Below, piece after piece: positions 9,999-21,505 of a stretch of 43,788 nucleotides of DNA. Both the position numbers and the translations under genes were made by a program. Source of the DNA: Mesostigma viride (Eukaryota; Streptophyta; Mesostigmatophyceae; Mesostigmatales; Mesostigmataceae); assembly GCA_009746045.1 (NCBI GenBank), contig RPFO01001062.1, positions 1-43,788 on the forward strand, written 5' to 3'. A model generated the notes under the pieces. That model saw nothing but the letters and a program-made list of their open reading frames with translations, had not been told where the DNA came from and made no database searches. The stretch's first letter is position 1. Every line of letters begins with the position of its first letter.

Positions 9999-11440
9999 AT
10001 TCGTGGGTGTGGTGGGGAGCTGCCATGCATGCGTGGGTTTAGGGGGGGGCTGGCATGCGTGCGTGGCTGTGGGGGGTGGCTGCCATGCGTGCGTGGGTTT
10101 AGGGGGGGGGCTGGCCAGCCCTGTCCATTCGTGGGTGTGGTGGGGAGCTGCCATGCATGCGTGGGTTTAGGGGGGGCTGGCATGCGTATGTGGGTGTGGG
10201 GGGTGGCTGGCATACACGTGCATGTGGGGGGTGGCTGTCATGCATGCGTGCATGTGGGGGGTGGCTGGCATGCATGCGTGGGTTTGTGGGGGGGGTGGCA
10301 TGTGTGCGTGGGTGTGGGGGTGGCTGGCATGCGTGCATGGGTTTGTGGGGTGGCTAGCATGCATGCGTGGGTGTGGGGGTAGCTGCCATGGACGCATGTG
10401 GGGCGGGGCAGGCTGGCATGCATGCGTGGGTGTGGGGGGGGGACGGCATGCGTACGTTGGTGACGGGGGTGGCTGGCATGCATAAGTGGGTTTGTGGGGT
10501 GGCTGGCATGCATGCGTGCATGTGGGGGGGGCTGGCACGCGTGTGTCGGTTTGGGGGGGGCTGGCATGCATGCGTGTGGGTGGGGGGGGGCTGCCCTGCG
10601 TGCGTGGGTGTGGGGGTGGCTGGCATGCGTGCCTGGGTTTGGGGGTGGGCTGCCATGCATGCGTGGGTTTAGGGGGTGGCTGGCATGCGTGCCTGGGTTC
10701 GTGGGGTGGGCTGCCATGCGTGCGTGGGTGTGGGGGGTGGCTGGCATGCGTACGTGGGTGTGGGGGGTGGCTGGCATGCACGTGCATGTGGGGGTGGCTG
10801 GCATCCATGCGTGCATGTGGGGGGTGGCTGGCATGCATGCGTGGGTTCGTGGGGTGGCTGGCATGCGTGCGTGGGTGTGGCGGTGGCTGGCATACGTGCA
10901 TGGGTTTGTGGGGTGGCTGGAATGCAAGCATGCATGTGGGGGGGGGCTTGTTTGCATGTGGGGTGGCTGGCAAGCATGCGTGCATGTGGGGGTTAGCTGG
11001 CATGCGTGCGTGGGTTGGGGGGGCGGCTGCCATGGGTGCATGGGTGTGTGGGGTGGCTGGCATGCATGCGTGCAAGGGTTGGGGGGGCGGCTGCCATGCG
11101 TGCGTGGGTGTGGGGGGTGGCGTACGTGGGTATGGGGGGTGGCTGGCATGCGTGCGTGGGTGTGGGGGGGAGTGGCATGCATGCTTGGGTGTGGTGGGGG
11201 GCTGCCATGCATTCGTGGCTTGAGGGGGGGCTGGCATGCGTGCCTGGGTTCGTGGGGTGGCTGCCATGCGTGCATGGGTGTGGGGGGTGGCTGGCATGCG
11301 TAGTAACGTGGGTGTGGGGGATGGCTGGCATGCATAAGTGGGTTTGTGTGTGTGGGGGGGGGTGGCTGGCATGCGTGCGTGGGCATGGGGGTGGCTGGCA
11401 TGCTACGTGGGTTGGTGGGGTGCCTGGCATGCATAAGTGG
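9999..11440 (+). repeat. G-rich minisatellite, unit 3
   Basis: About 1.44 kb, following the unit 1 array variant by variant with few substitutions. Differences include a shortened repeat near 11400 (GCATGCTACGTGGG). Confidence 0.95.
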
Positions 11441-11571
11441 GCCCGCGGTGCCCCTGATTGCTGTCTGGCCCCTAATCATGTGGATGTGGCTGGCTGCCTG
11501 CCCTCCTGTTTGCCCCATCCCCAAAGCCCATGCCGCAAGGCTCGTAGCTCAAGCGCCATGGCTCATGCCCC

Positions 11572-12012
11572 ATGGCCCTTGCCAGCCAGCCTACCTGTGC
11601 TGCATACCCTTGCATCCTTTCCTGCCTCGCCTGGCCTGGCCTGCCCTGCCCTCTCTGCCCTCCCGCCCGCCCATGCGGTCCGTTGCCACGGATGGAAAAT
11701 GAGAAGAAAACCAATATGGCCCCGCTGGCACCACAAATCACCTGGTTGGTCAACCAAGGGGATAGCCTGCACAATGAGACAGGAACACAGCAGACCCATC
11801 AAAGCAAGATTCAGGTTGTAAGCCAGTGGAGATTACTTTTGACTTGCTTGATGAAGAAATATAAAACACCTTCTACTGTCACACCTTCTATGAACAAATG
11901 GTTGATTTATCACCTTATACACCACGTAAACATGTTACCAGACGCGCTCTTCAGCCCAGTGAAAATCCACGTGCGAAGCAAGGCAGATTATCTAACGCAG
12001 AAAGCACCATGA
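11572..12012 (+). pseudogene. Recurrent ORF alpha, unit 3 (open)
   Basis: 146 codons, open, ending as in unit 1. Private replacements are QTQQ to QTHQ and LIDHL to LIYHL. Confidence 0.33.
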
Positions 12013-12211
12013 ATGTCAGCCACTACAGCAGCAAATGACGCCATAAACTCATGACCAGGCAAGCATCCACAGGGGCTTTCACCGCCCAGCATATTCCAGA
12101 AAAAATCATCACAGATCCTCTGGCAACGGACGTTGACACGGGAAACCCGAAGGACCATGAAGATGGCGTCCTGCACGGCTAAGAAAATGAAACGCAGACC
12201 CTTGCTACGCT

Positions 12212-12436
12212 ATGTCTTCGCTGCGACTACGTGAATTCGGCCCAATGGAAACAACGCAACCGAGGAAACGCATCAGAAAGAGAGCAGGCACTAGCCCGGT
12301 CATCGAAACAAACGACTCACCATCGGCATCGCCAGCGTACGTCCCGTGGCAACAAATCCAGCGTTCATTCCAATATTGTGTGACGACAACAGAAACTCGT
12401 CGGCCACACCCACGCCTTCCCCGAACAGCAAACTGA
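12212..12436 (+). pseudogene. Recurrent ORF beta, unit 3 (shifted)
   Basis: Identical at protein level to the unit 1 copy and carrying the same 4-base loss. Confidence 0.32.
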
Positions 12437-12556
12437 TTTCACTAGGCACCCAATACGTCAAGCGAAGAAGCACGATAACATAATACCTAAATCTACAACG
12501 ACATTCCATTTCCAGGTCTATCGCAGCAGGCCATAGCGCCCCGAACCTCTCCCACG

Positions 12557-12947
12557 CACGTGACTGCCCACCGACGTCCAGCCAGATCAGAAACAATTCA
12601 AAGGTACGCATCGAAATGGAACATTGAACGCTATAAAAGCAATGCCCACGCATTGTCCATCCCCAATTTTCCAGGCAGCGTTGACCGCCATCCCCAGCCA
12701 GCAGGAAATTAAATTAAGTGCTGTCGCAGCATGTCGCCCCCTCTCCCCCTCGCAGTCCTGGTTTATGCACGTTCGATTGCTTGGGCGCGTCCAGGCGGTC
12801 CAGCACCGCGTACTACCCACTTGAAAATCCTCCCAAGTCATTTTTTCCCTGCTTGGTAAGTACGGAATATGGCAGAAATTCGTCCAGCAAGCATCATACT
12901 ACTCTCCACTCCTCCAACTCAAAATTTGCGTATAATTTTAGAATAAA
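12557..12947 (+). promoter_or_regulatory. Promoter-like cassette, unit 3
   Basis: CACGTG 12557-12562, TATAAAAG 12632-12639, AATAAA 12942-12947; spacing identical to unit 1. Confidence 0.42.
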
Positions 12948-13650
12948 TATCAGTCACATCATGTTCAGACTATAACTTCGGTCTAGCATCGTACTACGCT
13001 CCGCTCCTCCAACTTAAATTTTGCGTGTACTTTTCAACTAAAATTAAGTCAGATCACGTTCAGACTTTAACTTCGGTCTGAATCGAAAAGTGATGCGGAA
13101 CAACTCAGTGAAACGGTTTCTGAACGAAATGCCGACAACAAAACGGCCGTAACGCCCAAAATTTCACGGTTTCTCAACATTTTTTGCACGGTTTCGAAAC
13201 AATTTCTGAACGCTCCGTCGAACTGACGCACTGAACGCTACGAATTTTTAGGACGGCGCCCTCTCGGCCAAGCGATGGGCCCAGTAGCCGCAGTTGATCG
13301 CCGCAGTCCATGGGAAGTTTGATTCGCGATCAAAGAGTTTGACGGCCGCGAAGAAGCCGACATCGTGCCGGGTTCCGTATTTTTATCTGGCCGCGGACAT
13401 TGGCTGGCCTCCCACCTGCCCGCAAAAGTGCTGAACCGGATCTGGACGTAACTGCCGTTTCAGACCCCGTTCAGACTTTGTGACAGTCGATCTGCCTAGT
13501 TTGCCACTTTTCGGGCAACTGCTCCGATTGGGCGCCACCGCGGATCCCGGATCGCCCTGACTATCGGCCGCCCTGCGCTCGCGGTTTTCGTACGGGCCAC
13601 TTTTCGGGCCTCACGGTTCGCCAAACTTTTGCGTTGGGGTTAATCGTAGT

Positions 13651-13687
13651 CACTAGAGGGGACTAGTGGGGGGCCAAGGCCCCCACT
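13651..13687. repeat. Twin hairpins, unit 4
   Basis: CACTAG/CTAGTG stem with a loop one base shorter. The second stem has a shorter G-run and remains paired with the CCCCCAC arm. Confidence 0.78.
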
Positions 13688-14244
13688 TTTTCGGACGCAC
13701 TACGCCACCAGGGGCCCTGAGGCCCCCGCCGAAAGCTTCGACCCGCCGGGTTGAGCCCGCCGACCGGCCCGGCCCCTACGCCGGGGGGCGAACGCTCGGC
13801 GGCCTTCCTTTGGGGGCTTCCCATCGCGCGCGCTCGCGCCGGCCTGCCGCACCGTCGATCCCACGCTCCGTCCCTCACGTGCACGTCCAGCACGCGTCGT
13901 ACTACTAGTACATCAACCCAGTCCGAATAGTACCGTATATTGTGAGACGTCGCCGTTCATTGCATGCAAGTATTTCCTTACTCATTACTTCCTAACAACT
14001 GAAACTGACAATGCAGCTATGCCATGCAGGACACAATGTGGGTACCGCTTTTTGCAAGCGGCAGCCATAACGACCAAACACTTCCATGCAAACTCCCATG
14101 TTCATCATTCATTAATATTCATTGAGTGGCAATCCTTTGTAAACACATGCACCGTCGTTCATGCCCACCATGACTTCATGTAGACAACGTTTTGTACATT
14201 ACTCGACAGTGCCCTTGTGCGCGACCGTGGGGCGTGCCCTGTCC

Positions 14245-15786
14245 ATTCGTGGGTGTGGTGGGGAGCTGCCATGCATGCGTGGGTTTAGAGGGTGGCTGGC
14301 ATGTGTGCCTGGGTTTGTGGGGTGGCTGCCATGCGTGCGTGGGTGTGGGGGGTGGCTGGCATGCGTACGTGGGTGTGGGGGGTGGCTAGCATGCACGTGC
14401 ATGCGGGGGGTGGCTGGCATGCATGCGTGCATGTGGGGGGTGGCTGGCATGCATGCGTGGGTTTGTGGGGTGGCTGATATGCGTGCGTGGGTGTGGGGGG
14501 TGGCTGGCATGCGTATGTGGGTGTGGGGGGTGGCTGGCATGCACGTGCATGTGGGGGGTGGCTGTCATGCATGCGTGCATGTGGGGGGTGGCTGGCATGC
14601 GTGCGTGGGTTTGTGGGGGGGTGGCATACGTGCGTGGGTGTGGGGGTGGCTGGCATGCGTGCATGGGTTTGTGGGGTGGCTGGCATGCATGCGTGGGTGT
14701 GGGCGGGAGCTGCCATGCACGCATGTGGGGCGGGGCAGGCTGGCATGCGTGCGTGGGTGTGGGGGGGGACGGCATGCGTACTTGGTGACGGGGGTGGCTG
14801 GCATGCATAAGTGGGTTTGTGGGGTGGCTGGCATGCATGCGTGCATGTGGGGGGGGCTGGCACGCGTGTGTGGGTTTGGGGGGGGCTGGCATGCATGCGT
14901 GTGGGGGGGGGGGGCTGACATGCATGCGTGGGTGTGGGTGGCTGGCATGCGTGCCTGGGTTTGGGGGTGGGCTGCCATGCGTGCGTGGGTTTAGGGGGTG
15001 GCTGGCATGCGTGCCTGGGTTCGTGGGGTGGGCTGCCATGCGTGCGTGGGTGTGGGGGGTGGCTGGCATGCACGTGCATGTGGGGGGTGGCTGGCATCCA
15101 TGCGTGCGTGTGGGAGGTGGCTGGCATGCATGCGTGGGCTCGTGGGGTGGCTGGGATGCGTGCGTGGGTGTGGGGGTGGCTGGCATGCGTGCATGGGTTT
15201 GTGGGGTGGCTGGAATGCAAGCATGCATGTGGGGGGGGGCTTGTTTGCATGTGGGGTGGCTGGCAAGCATGCGTGCATGTGGGGGGTGGCTGGCATGTGT
15301 TTTGGGGTTGGGGGGGCGGCTGCCATGCGTGCGTGGGTGTGTGGGGGGGCTGGCATGCATGCATGCATGTGGGGGGGGCTGGCATCCATGCGTGGGTTTG
15401 TGGGGTGGCTGGCATGCATGCATGCACGAGGGGAGGGGCTGGCATGCGTGCGTGGGTGTGGGGGGGGCGTACGTGGGTATGGGGGGTGGCTGGCATGCGT
15501 CCGTGGGTGTGGGGGCGGAGTGGCATGCATGCGTGGGTGTGGTGGGGGGCTGCCATGCATGCGTGGGTTTAGGGGGGGCTGGCATGCGTGCCTGGGTTCG
15601 TGGGGTGGCTGCCATGTGTGCGTGGGTGTGAAGGGTGGCTGGCATGCGTACGTGGGTGTGGGGGGTGGCTGGCATGCATAAGTGGGTTTGTGTAAGGGGG
15701 GGGGGTGGCTGGCATGCGTGCGTGGGCATGGGGGTGGCTGGCATGCGTGCGTGGGTTGGTGGGGTGCCTGGCATGCATGCGTGGGC
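14245..15786 (+). repeat. G-rich minisatellite, unit 4
   Basis: About 1.54 kb. The leader side is shortened (GGGGCGTGCCCTGTCC in place of GGGGCGCGGCAGGCCAGCCC). Its last repeat ends GCATGCATGCGTGGGCCC instead of GCATGCATAAGTGGGCCC. Confidence 0.94.
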
Positions 15787-15915
15787 CCGCGGTGCCCCTG
15801 ATTGCTGTCTGGCCCCTAATCATGTGGATGTGGCTGGCTGCCTGCCCTCCTGTTTGCCCCATCCCCAAACCCCATGCCGCAAGGCTCGTAGCTCAAGCCC
15901 CATGGCTCATGCCCC

Positions 15916-16347
15916 ATGGCCCTTGCCTGCCAGCCTACCTGTGCTGTATACCCTTGCAGCCTTTCCTGCCTCGCCTGGCGTGGCCTGCCCTGCCCTCTCT
16001 GCCCTCCCGCCCGCCCATGCGGTCCGTTGCCACGGATGGAAAATGAGAAGAAAACGAATATGGCCCCGCTGGCACCACAAATCACCTGGTTGGTCAACCA
16101 AGGGGATAGCCTGCACAATGAGACAGGAACACAGAAGACCCAGCAAAGCAAGATTCAGGTTGTAAGCCAGTGGAGATTACTTTTGACTTGCTTGATGAAG
16201 AAATATAAAACACATTCTACTGTCACACCTTCTATGAACAAATGGTTGATTGATCACCTTATACACCACGTAAACATGTTACCAGACGCGCTCTTCACCC
16301 CAGTGAAAATCCACGCGCGAAGCAAGGCAGATTATCTTACGCAGTAA
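15916..16347 (+). pseudogene. Recurrent ORF alpha, unit 4 (open)
   Basis: 143 codons, open, with the early stop of unit 2. Private replacements include TQQTQ to TQKTQ, KTPST to KTHST and IHVRS to IHARS. Confidence 0.33.
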
Positions 16348-16394
16348 GCACCATGAATGTCAGCGAGTACAGCAGTAAATGACTCCCTAAACTC

Positions 16395-16658
16395 ATGACC
16401 AGGCAAGCATCCACAGGGGCGTTCACCGCCCAGTATATTCCAGAAAAAAGCATCACAGATTCTAGCCCGGTCATCGAAACAAACGACTCACCATCGGCAT
16501 CGCCAGCGTACGTCCCGTGGCAACAAGTGATTCCAGCGTTCATTCCAATATTGTGTGACGACAACAGAAACTCGTCGGCCACACCCACGCCTTCCACGAA
16601 CAGCAAACTGATTTCACTAGGCACCCAATACGTCAAGCAAAGAAGCACGATAACATAA
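16395..16658 (+). pseudogene. Recurrent ORF beta, unit 4 (5' part deleted, 3' frame retained)
   Basis: The N-terminal basic part is removed by the roughly 170-bp deletion, and the remaining frame is fused to upstream sequence starting MTRQASTGAF. The downstream half keeps the four bases lost elsewhere, so the frame runs on through PAFIPILCDDNRNSSATP to ...QRSTIT. Confidence 0.35.
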
Positions 16659-16737
16659 TACCTAAATCTACAACGACATTCCATTTCCAGGTCCCTAGCT
16701 ATCGCAGCAGGCCATAGCGCCCCGAACCTCTCCCACG

Positions 16738-17128
16738 CACGTGACTGCCCACCGACGTCCAGCCAGATCAGAAACAATTTAAAGGTACGCATCGAAATGG
16801 AACATTGAACGCTATAAAAGCAATGCCCACGCATTGTCCATCCCCAATTTTCCAGGCAGCGTTGACCGCCATCCCCAGCCAGCAGGAAATTAAATTAAGT
16901 GCTGTCGCAGCATGTCGCACCCTCTCCCCCTCGCAGTCCTGGTTTATGCACGTTCGATTGCTTGGGCGCGTCCAGGCGGTCCAGCACCGCGTACTACCCA
17001 CTTGAAAATCCTCCCAAGTCATTTATTTCCAGCTTGGTAAGTACGGAATCTGGCAGAAATTCGTCCAGCAAGCATCATACTACTCTCCACTCCTCCAACT
17101 CAAATTTTGCGTATAATTTTAGAATAAA
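16738..17128 (+). promoter_or_regulatory. Promoter-like cassette, unit 4
   Basis: CACGTG 16738-16743, TATAAAAG 16813-16820, AATAAA 17123-17128. Confidence 0.42.
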
Positions 17129-17736
17129 TATCAGTCACATCATGTTCAGACTATAACTTCGGTCTGAATCGAAAATTGCAACGGAAACGCTCAGTGAAAC
17201 GGTTTCTGAACGAAATGCGGACAACGAAACGGCCGTAACGCCCAAAATTTCACGGTTTCTAAACATTATTTGCACGGTTTCGAAACAATTTCTGGACGTT
17301 CCGTCGAACTGACGCACTGAACGCTACGAAATTTTAGGACGGCGCCCTCTCGGCCAAGCGATGGGCCCAGTAGCCGCAGTTGATCGCCGCTAGCGATGGG
17401 ATGTTTGATTCGCGACACAGAGTTTGACGCCCTCGAAGAAGCCGACATCGTGCCGGGTTCCGTATTTTTATCTGGCCGCGGCCATTGGCTGGCCTCCTAT
17501 CTGCCCGCAAAAGTGCTGAACCGGATCTGGACGTAACTGCCGTTTCAGACCCCGTTCAGACTTTGTGACAGTCGATCTGCCTAGTTTGCCACTTTTCGGG
17601 CAACTGCTCCGATTGGGCGCCACCGCGGATCTCCGGATCGCCCTGACTATCGGCCGCCCTGCGCTCGCGGTTCTCGTACGGGCCACTTTTCGGGCCTCAC
17701 GGTTTGCCCAAACTTTTCGTTGGGGTTAATCGTAGT

Positions 17737-17776
17737 TACTAGAAGGGGACTAGTGGGGGGGCCAAGGCCCCCCACT
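17737..17776. repeat. Twin hairpins, unit 5
   Basis: Same state as unit 2 (TACTAG start, so a 5-bp first stem), with the long second stem intact. Confidence 0.78.
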
Positions 17777-18340
17777 TATTCGGACGCACTACGCCACCAG
17801 GGGCCCTGAGGCCCCCGCCGAAAGCTTCGACCCGCCGGGTTGAGCCCGCCGACCGGCCCGGCCCTACGCCGGGGGGCGAACGCTCGGCGGCCTTCCTTTG
17901 GGGGCTTCCCATCGCGCGCGCTCGCGCCGGCCCGCCGCACCGTCGATCCCACGCTCCGTCCCTCACGGGCACGTCCAGCACGCGTCGTACTACTAGTACA
18001 TCAACCCAGTCCGAATAGTACCGTATATTGTGAGACGTCGCCGTTCATTGCATGCAAGTATTTCCTTACTCATTACTTCCTAACAACTGAAACTCACAAT
18101 GCAGCTATGCCATGCAGGACACAATGTGGGTACCGCTTTTTGCAAGCGGCAGCCATAACGACCAAACACTTCCATGCAAACTCCCATGTTCATCATTCAT
18201 TAATATTCATTGAGTGGCAATCCTTTGTAAACACATGCACCATCGGTCATGCCCACTATGACTTCATGTAGACAAAGTTTTGTACATGACTCGACAGTGC
18301 CCTTGTGCGCGACCGTGGGGCGCGGCAGGCCAGCCCTGTC

Positions 18341-20203
18341 CATTCGTGGGTGTGGTGGGGAGCTGCCATGCATGCGTGGGTTTAGGGGGGCTGGCATGCG
18401 TGCGTGGGTGTGGGGGGTGGCTGCCATGCGTGCGTGGGTGTGGGGGGTGGCTGGCATGCGTATGTGGGTGTGGGGGGTGGCTGGCATGCACGTGCATGTG
18501 GGGGGTGGCTGGCATGCATGCGTGCATGTGGGGGTGGCTGGCATGCGTGCGTGGGTTTGTGGGGTGGCTGGCATGCATGCGTGGGTGTGGGGGGGGCTGC
18601 CATGCATGCGTGCATGTGGGGCGGGCTGGCATGCGTGCGTGGGTTGGGGGGGGGGCGGCATGCGTACGTGGTGACGGGGGGGGCTGGCATGCATTTGCGG
18701 GTGGGGGGCTGCCATGCATGCGTGGGTTGGGGGGGGGCTGGCATGCGTGTGGGTTCGTGGGGGCTGGCATGCATGCGTGGGTGTGGGGGGGGCTGCATGC
18801 GTACATTGGTGTGGGGGTGGCTGCATGCATGTGGGTTTGGGGGGGCTGCCATGCATGCGTGGGTGTGGGGGGGTGGCATGCGTGTGTGGGTTTGGGGGGG
18901 CTGGCATGCATGTGTGGTGTGGGGGTGGCTGGCATGCATGCGTGGGTTTAGGGGATGGCTGGCATGCATGCTTGCATGTGGGGGGGCTGGCATGCATTCG
19001 TTGGTGTGGTGGGGGCTGGCATGCATGCGTGGGTTTGTGGGGTGGCTGGCATGCATGCGTGGGTGTGGGGGGGGCTGCCATGCGTGCGTGGGTTTGGGGG
19101 GGCTGCATGCACGCATGGGTGTGGGGGGGGAGTGGCATGCATGCGTGGGTGTGGTGGGGGCTGCCATGCGTACGTTGGTGGGGGGTGGCTGGCATGCATA
19201 AGTGGGTTGGTGGGGTGGCTGGCATGCATGCGTGCATGTGGGGGGGGCTGGCACGCGTGTGTGGGTTTGTGGGGTGGCTGGCATGCATGCGTGTGGGGGG
19301 GGGGGCTGACATAAGTGCGTGGGTGTGGGGGTGGCTGGCATGCGTGCGTGGGTTTGGGGGTGGCTGGCATGCGTGCGTGGTTTGGGGGGGGCTGGCATGC
19401 GTGCGTGGGTTGTGGGGTGGGCTGCCATGCGTGCGTGGGTGTGGGGGGTGGCTGGCATGCATGCGTGGGTGTGGGGGGTGGCTGGCATGCACGTGCATGT
19501 GGGGGGTGGCTGGCATGCATGCGTGCATGTGGGGGTTGGCTGGCATGCGTGCGTGGGTTGTGGGGCCGGCTGCCATGGGTGCGTGGGTGTGTGGGGTGGC
19601 TGGCATGCATGCGTGCATGGGTGGGGGGGCGGCTGCCATGCATGTGGGGTGGCTGGCAAGCATGCGTGGGTATGGGGGGTGGCTGGCATGCGTGCGTGGG
19701 TGGGGGGGTGGAGTGGCATGCATGCGTGGGTGTGGGGGGTGGCTGGCATGCATGCGTGCATGTGGGGGGGCTGGCATGCGTGCGTGGGTTGGTGGGGTGG
19801 CTGCCATGCGTGCGTGGGTGTGTGGGGTGGCTGGCATGCATGCGTGCATGTGGGGGGTGGCTGGCATGCGTGCGTGGGTTTGGGCGTACGTGGGTATGGG
19901 GGGTGGCTGGCATGCGTGCGTGGGTGTGGGGGTGGAGTGGCATGCATGCGTGGGTGTGGTGGGGGGCTGCCATGCATGCGTGGCTTGCGGGGGGGCTGGC
20001 ATGCGTGCCTGGGTTCGTGGGTGGCTGCCATGCGTGCGTGGGTGTGGGGGGTGGCTGGCATGCGTACGTGGGTGTGGGGGGTGGCTGGCATGCATAAGTG
20101 GCTTGTGTGTGTGTGGGGGGTGGCTGGCATGCGTGCGTGGGCATACGGGGGTGGCTGGCATTCCGTGCGTGGGTTGGTGGGGTGCCTGGCATGCATAAGT
20201 GGG
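18341..20203 (+). repeat. G-rich minisatellite, unit 5
   Basis: About 1.86 kb. It contains the longest stop-free stretches of the window: two antisense frames of 653 and 646 codons overlap each other and a 494-codon sense frame. Their coexistence in different frames is the clearest sign that these are repeat artefacts. Confidence 0.94.
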
Positions 20204-20760
20204 CCCGCGGTGCCCCTGATTGCTGTCTGGCCCCTAATCATGTGGATGTGGCTGGCTGCCTGCCCTCCTGTTTGCCCCATCCCCAAACCCCATGCCGCAA
20301 GGCTCGTAGCCTCAAGCCCCATGGCTCATGCCCCATGGCCCTTGCCTGCCAGCCTACCTGTGCTGTATACCCTTGCAGCCTTTCCTGCCTCGCCTGGCTG
20401 GCCTGCCCTGCCCTCTCTGCCCTTCTACTGTCACACCTTCTTGAACAAATGGTTGATTGATCACCTTATACACCACGTAAACATGTTACCACGCGTTCTT
20501 CAGCCCAGTGAAAATCCACGTGCGAAGCAAGGCAGATTATCTAACGCAGAAAGCACCATGAATGTCAGCGAGTACAGCAGTAAATGACGCCCTAAACTCA
20601 TGACCAGGCAAGCATCCACAGGGGCTTTCACCGCCCAGTATATTCCAGAAAAAAGCATCACAGATCCTCTGGCAACGGACGTTGACACGGGAAACCCGAA
20701 GGACCATGAAGATGGCGTCCTGCACGGCTAAGAAAATGAAACGCAGACCCTTGCTACGCT

Positions 20761-20985
20761 ATGTCTTCGCTGCGACTACGTGAATTCGGCCAAATGGAAA
20801 CAACGCAACCGAGGAAACGCATCAGAAAGAGAGCAGGCACTAGGCCGGTCATCGAAACAAACGACTCACCATCGGCATCGCCAGCGTACGTCCCGTGGCA
20901 ACAAATCCAGCGTTCATTCCAATATTGTGTGACGACAACAGAAACTCGTCGGCCACACCCACGCCTTCCACGAACAGCAAACTGA
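20761..20985 (+). pseudogene. Recurrent ORF beta, unit 5 (shifted)
   Basis: 74-codon shifted form; GTSPV is changed to GTRPV, a change shared only with unit 8. Confidence 0.32.
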
Positions 20986-21115
20986 TTTCACTAGGCACCC
21001 AATACGTCAAGCAAAGAAGCACGATAACATAATATTTACCTAAATCTACAACGACATTCCATTTCCAGGTCCCTAGCTATCGCAGCAGGCCATAGCGCCC
21101 CGAACCTCTCCCACG

Positions 21116-21505
21116 CACGTGACTGCCCACCGACGTCCAGCCAGATCAGAAACAATTCAAAGGTACGCATCGAAATGGAACATTGAACGCTATAAAAGCA
21201 ATGCCCACGCATTGTCCATCCCCAATTTTCCAGGCAGCGTTGACCGCCATCCCCAGCCAGCAGGAAATTAAATTAAGTGCTGTCGCAGCATGTCGCCCCC
21301 TCTCCCCCTCGCAGTCCTGGTTCATGCACGTCGATTGCTTGGGCGCGTCCAGGCGGTCCAGCACCGCGTACTACCCACTTGAAAATCCTCCCAAGTCATT
21401 TTTTCCCAGCTTGGGAAATACGGAATCTGGCAGAAATTTGTCCAGCAAGCATCGTACTACTCTCCACTGCTCCAACTAAAAATTTGCGTATAATTTTAGA
21501 ATAAA
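21116..21505 (+). promoter_or_regulatory. Promoter-like cassette, unit 5
   Basis: CACGTG 21116-21121, TATAAAAG 21191-21198, AATAAA 21500-21505. Confidence 0.42.

Larger units (their letters stand above)
8786..13058 (+). repeat. Tandem array unit 3 (about 4.27 kb) with a doubled right end
   Basis: Complete unit, nearly a copy of unit 1 through the minisatellite. Block A differs in places: GAAAAGTGATGCGG instead of GAAAATTGCAACGG, and a longer form around 9050. The right boundary is doubled. A normal unit end and boundary hairpin start at 12964, but at 12985 the sequence jumps back to AGCATCGTACTACGCTCC, runs through a second, divergent unit end, and reaches a second boundary hairpin at 13059. 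That second end matches the end of unit 7 better than its own neighbour, as expected of a recombination junction. Confidence 0.94.
13059..17144 (+). repeat. Tandem array unit 4 (about 4.09 kb)
   Basis: Complete unit. Near 13325-13355 it has the GATCAAAGAGTTTGACGG version of the variable block, as do units 6 and 9. It carries a deletion of roughly 170 bp near 16460 that removes the start of the second ORF relic and joins it in frame to upstream sequence. It is one of only two units that keep four bases (GATT) missing from the second ORF in all other copies. Confidence 0.95.

Noticed and set aside
18382-20322. Very long His/Pro-rich antisense and Gly/Trp/Cys-rich sense ORFs in all minisatellites, as protein genes
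   Set aside because: Several frames on both strands are open at once over the same repeats, lengths vary freely between units, and no start context or domain is present. They reflect the repeat period and composition.
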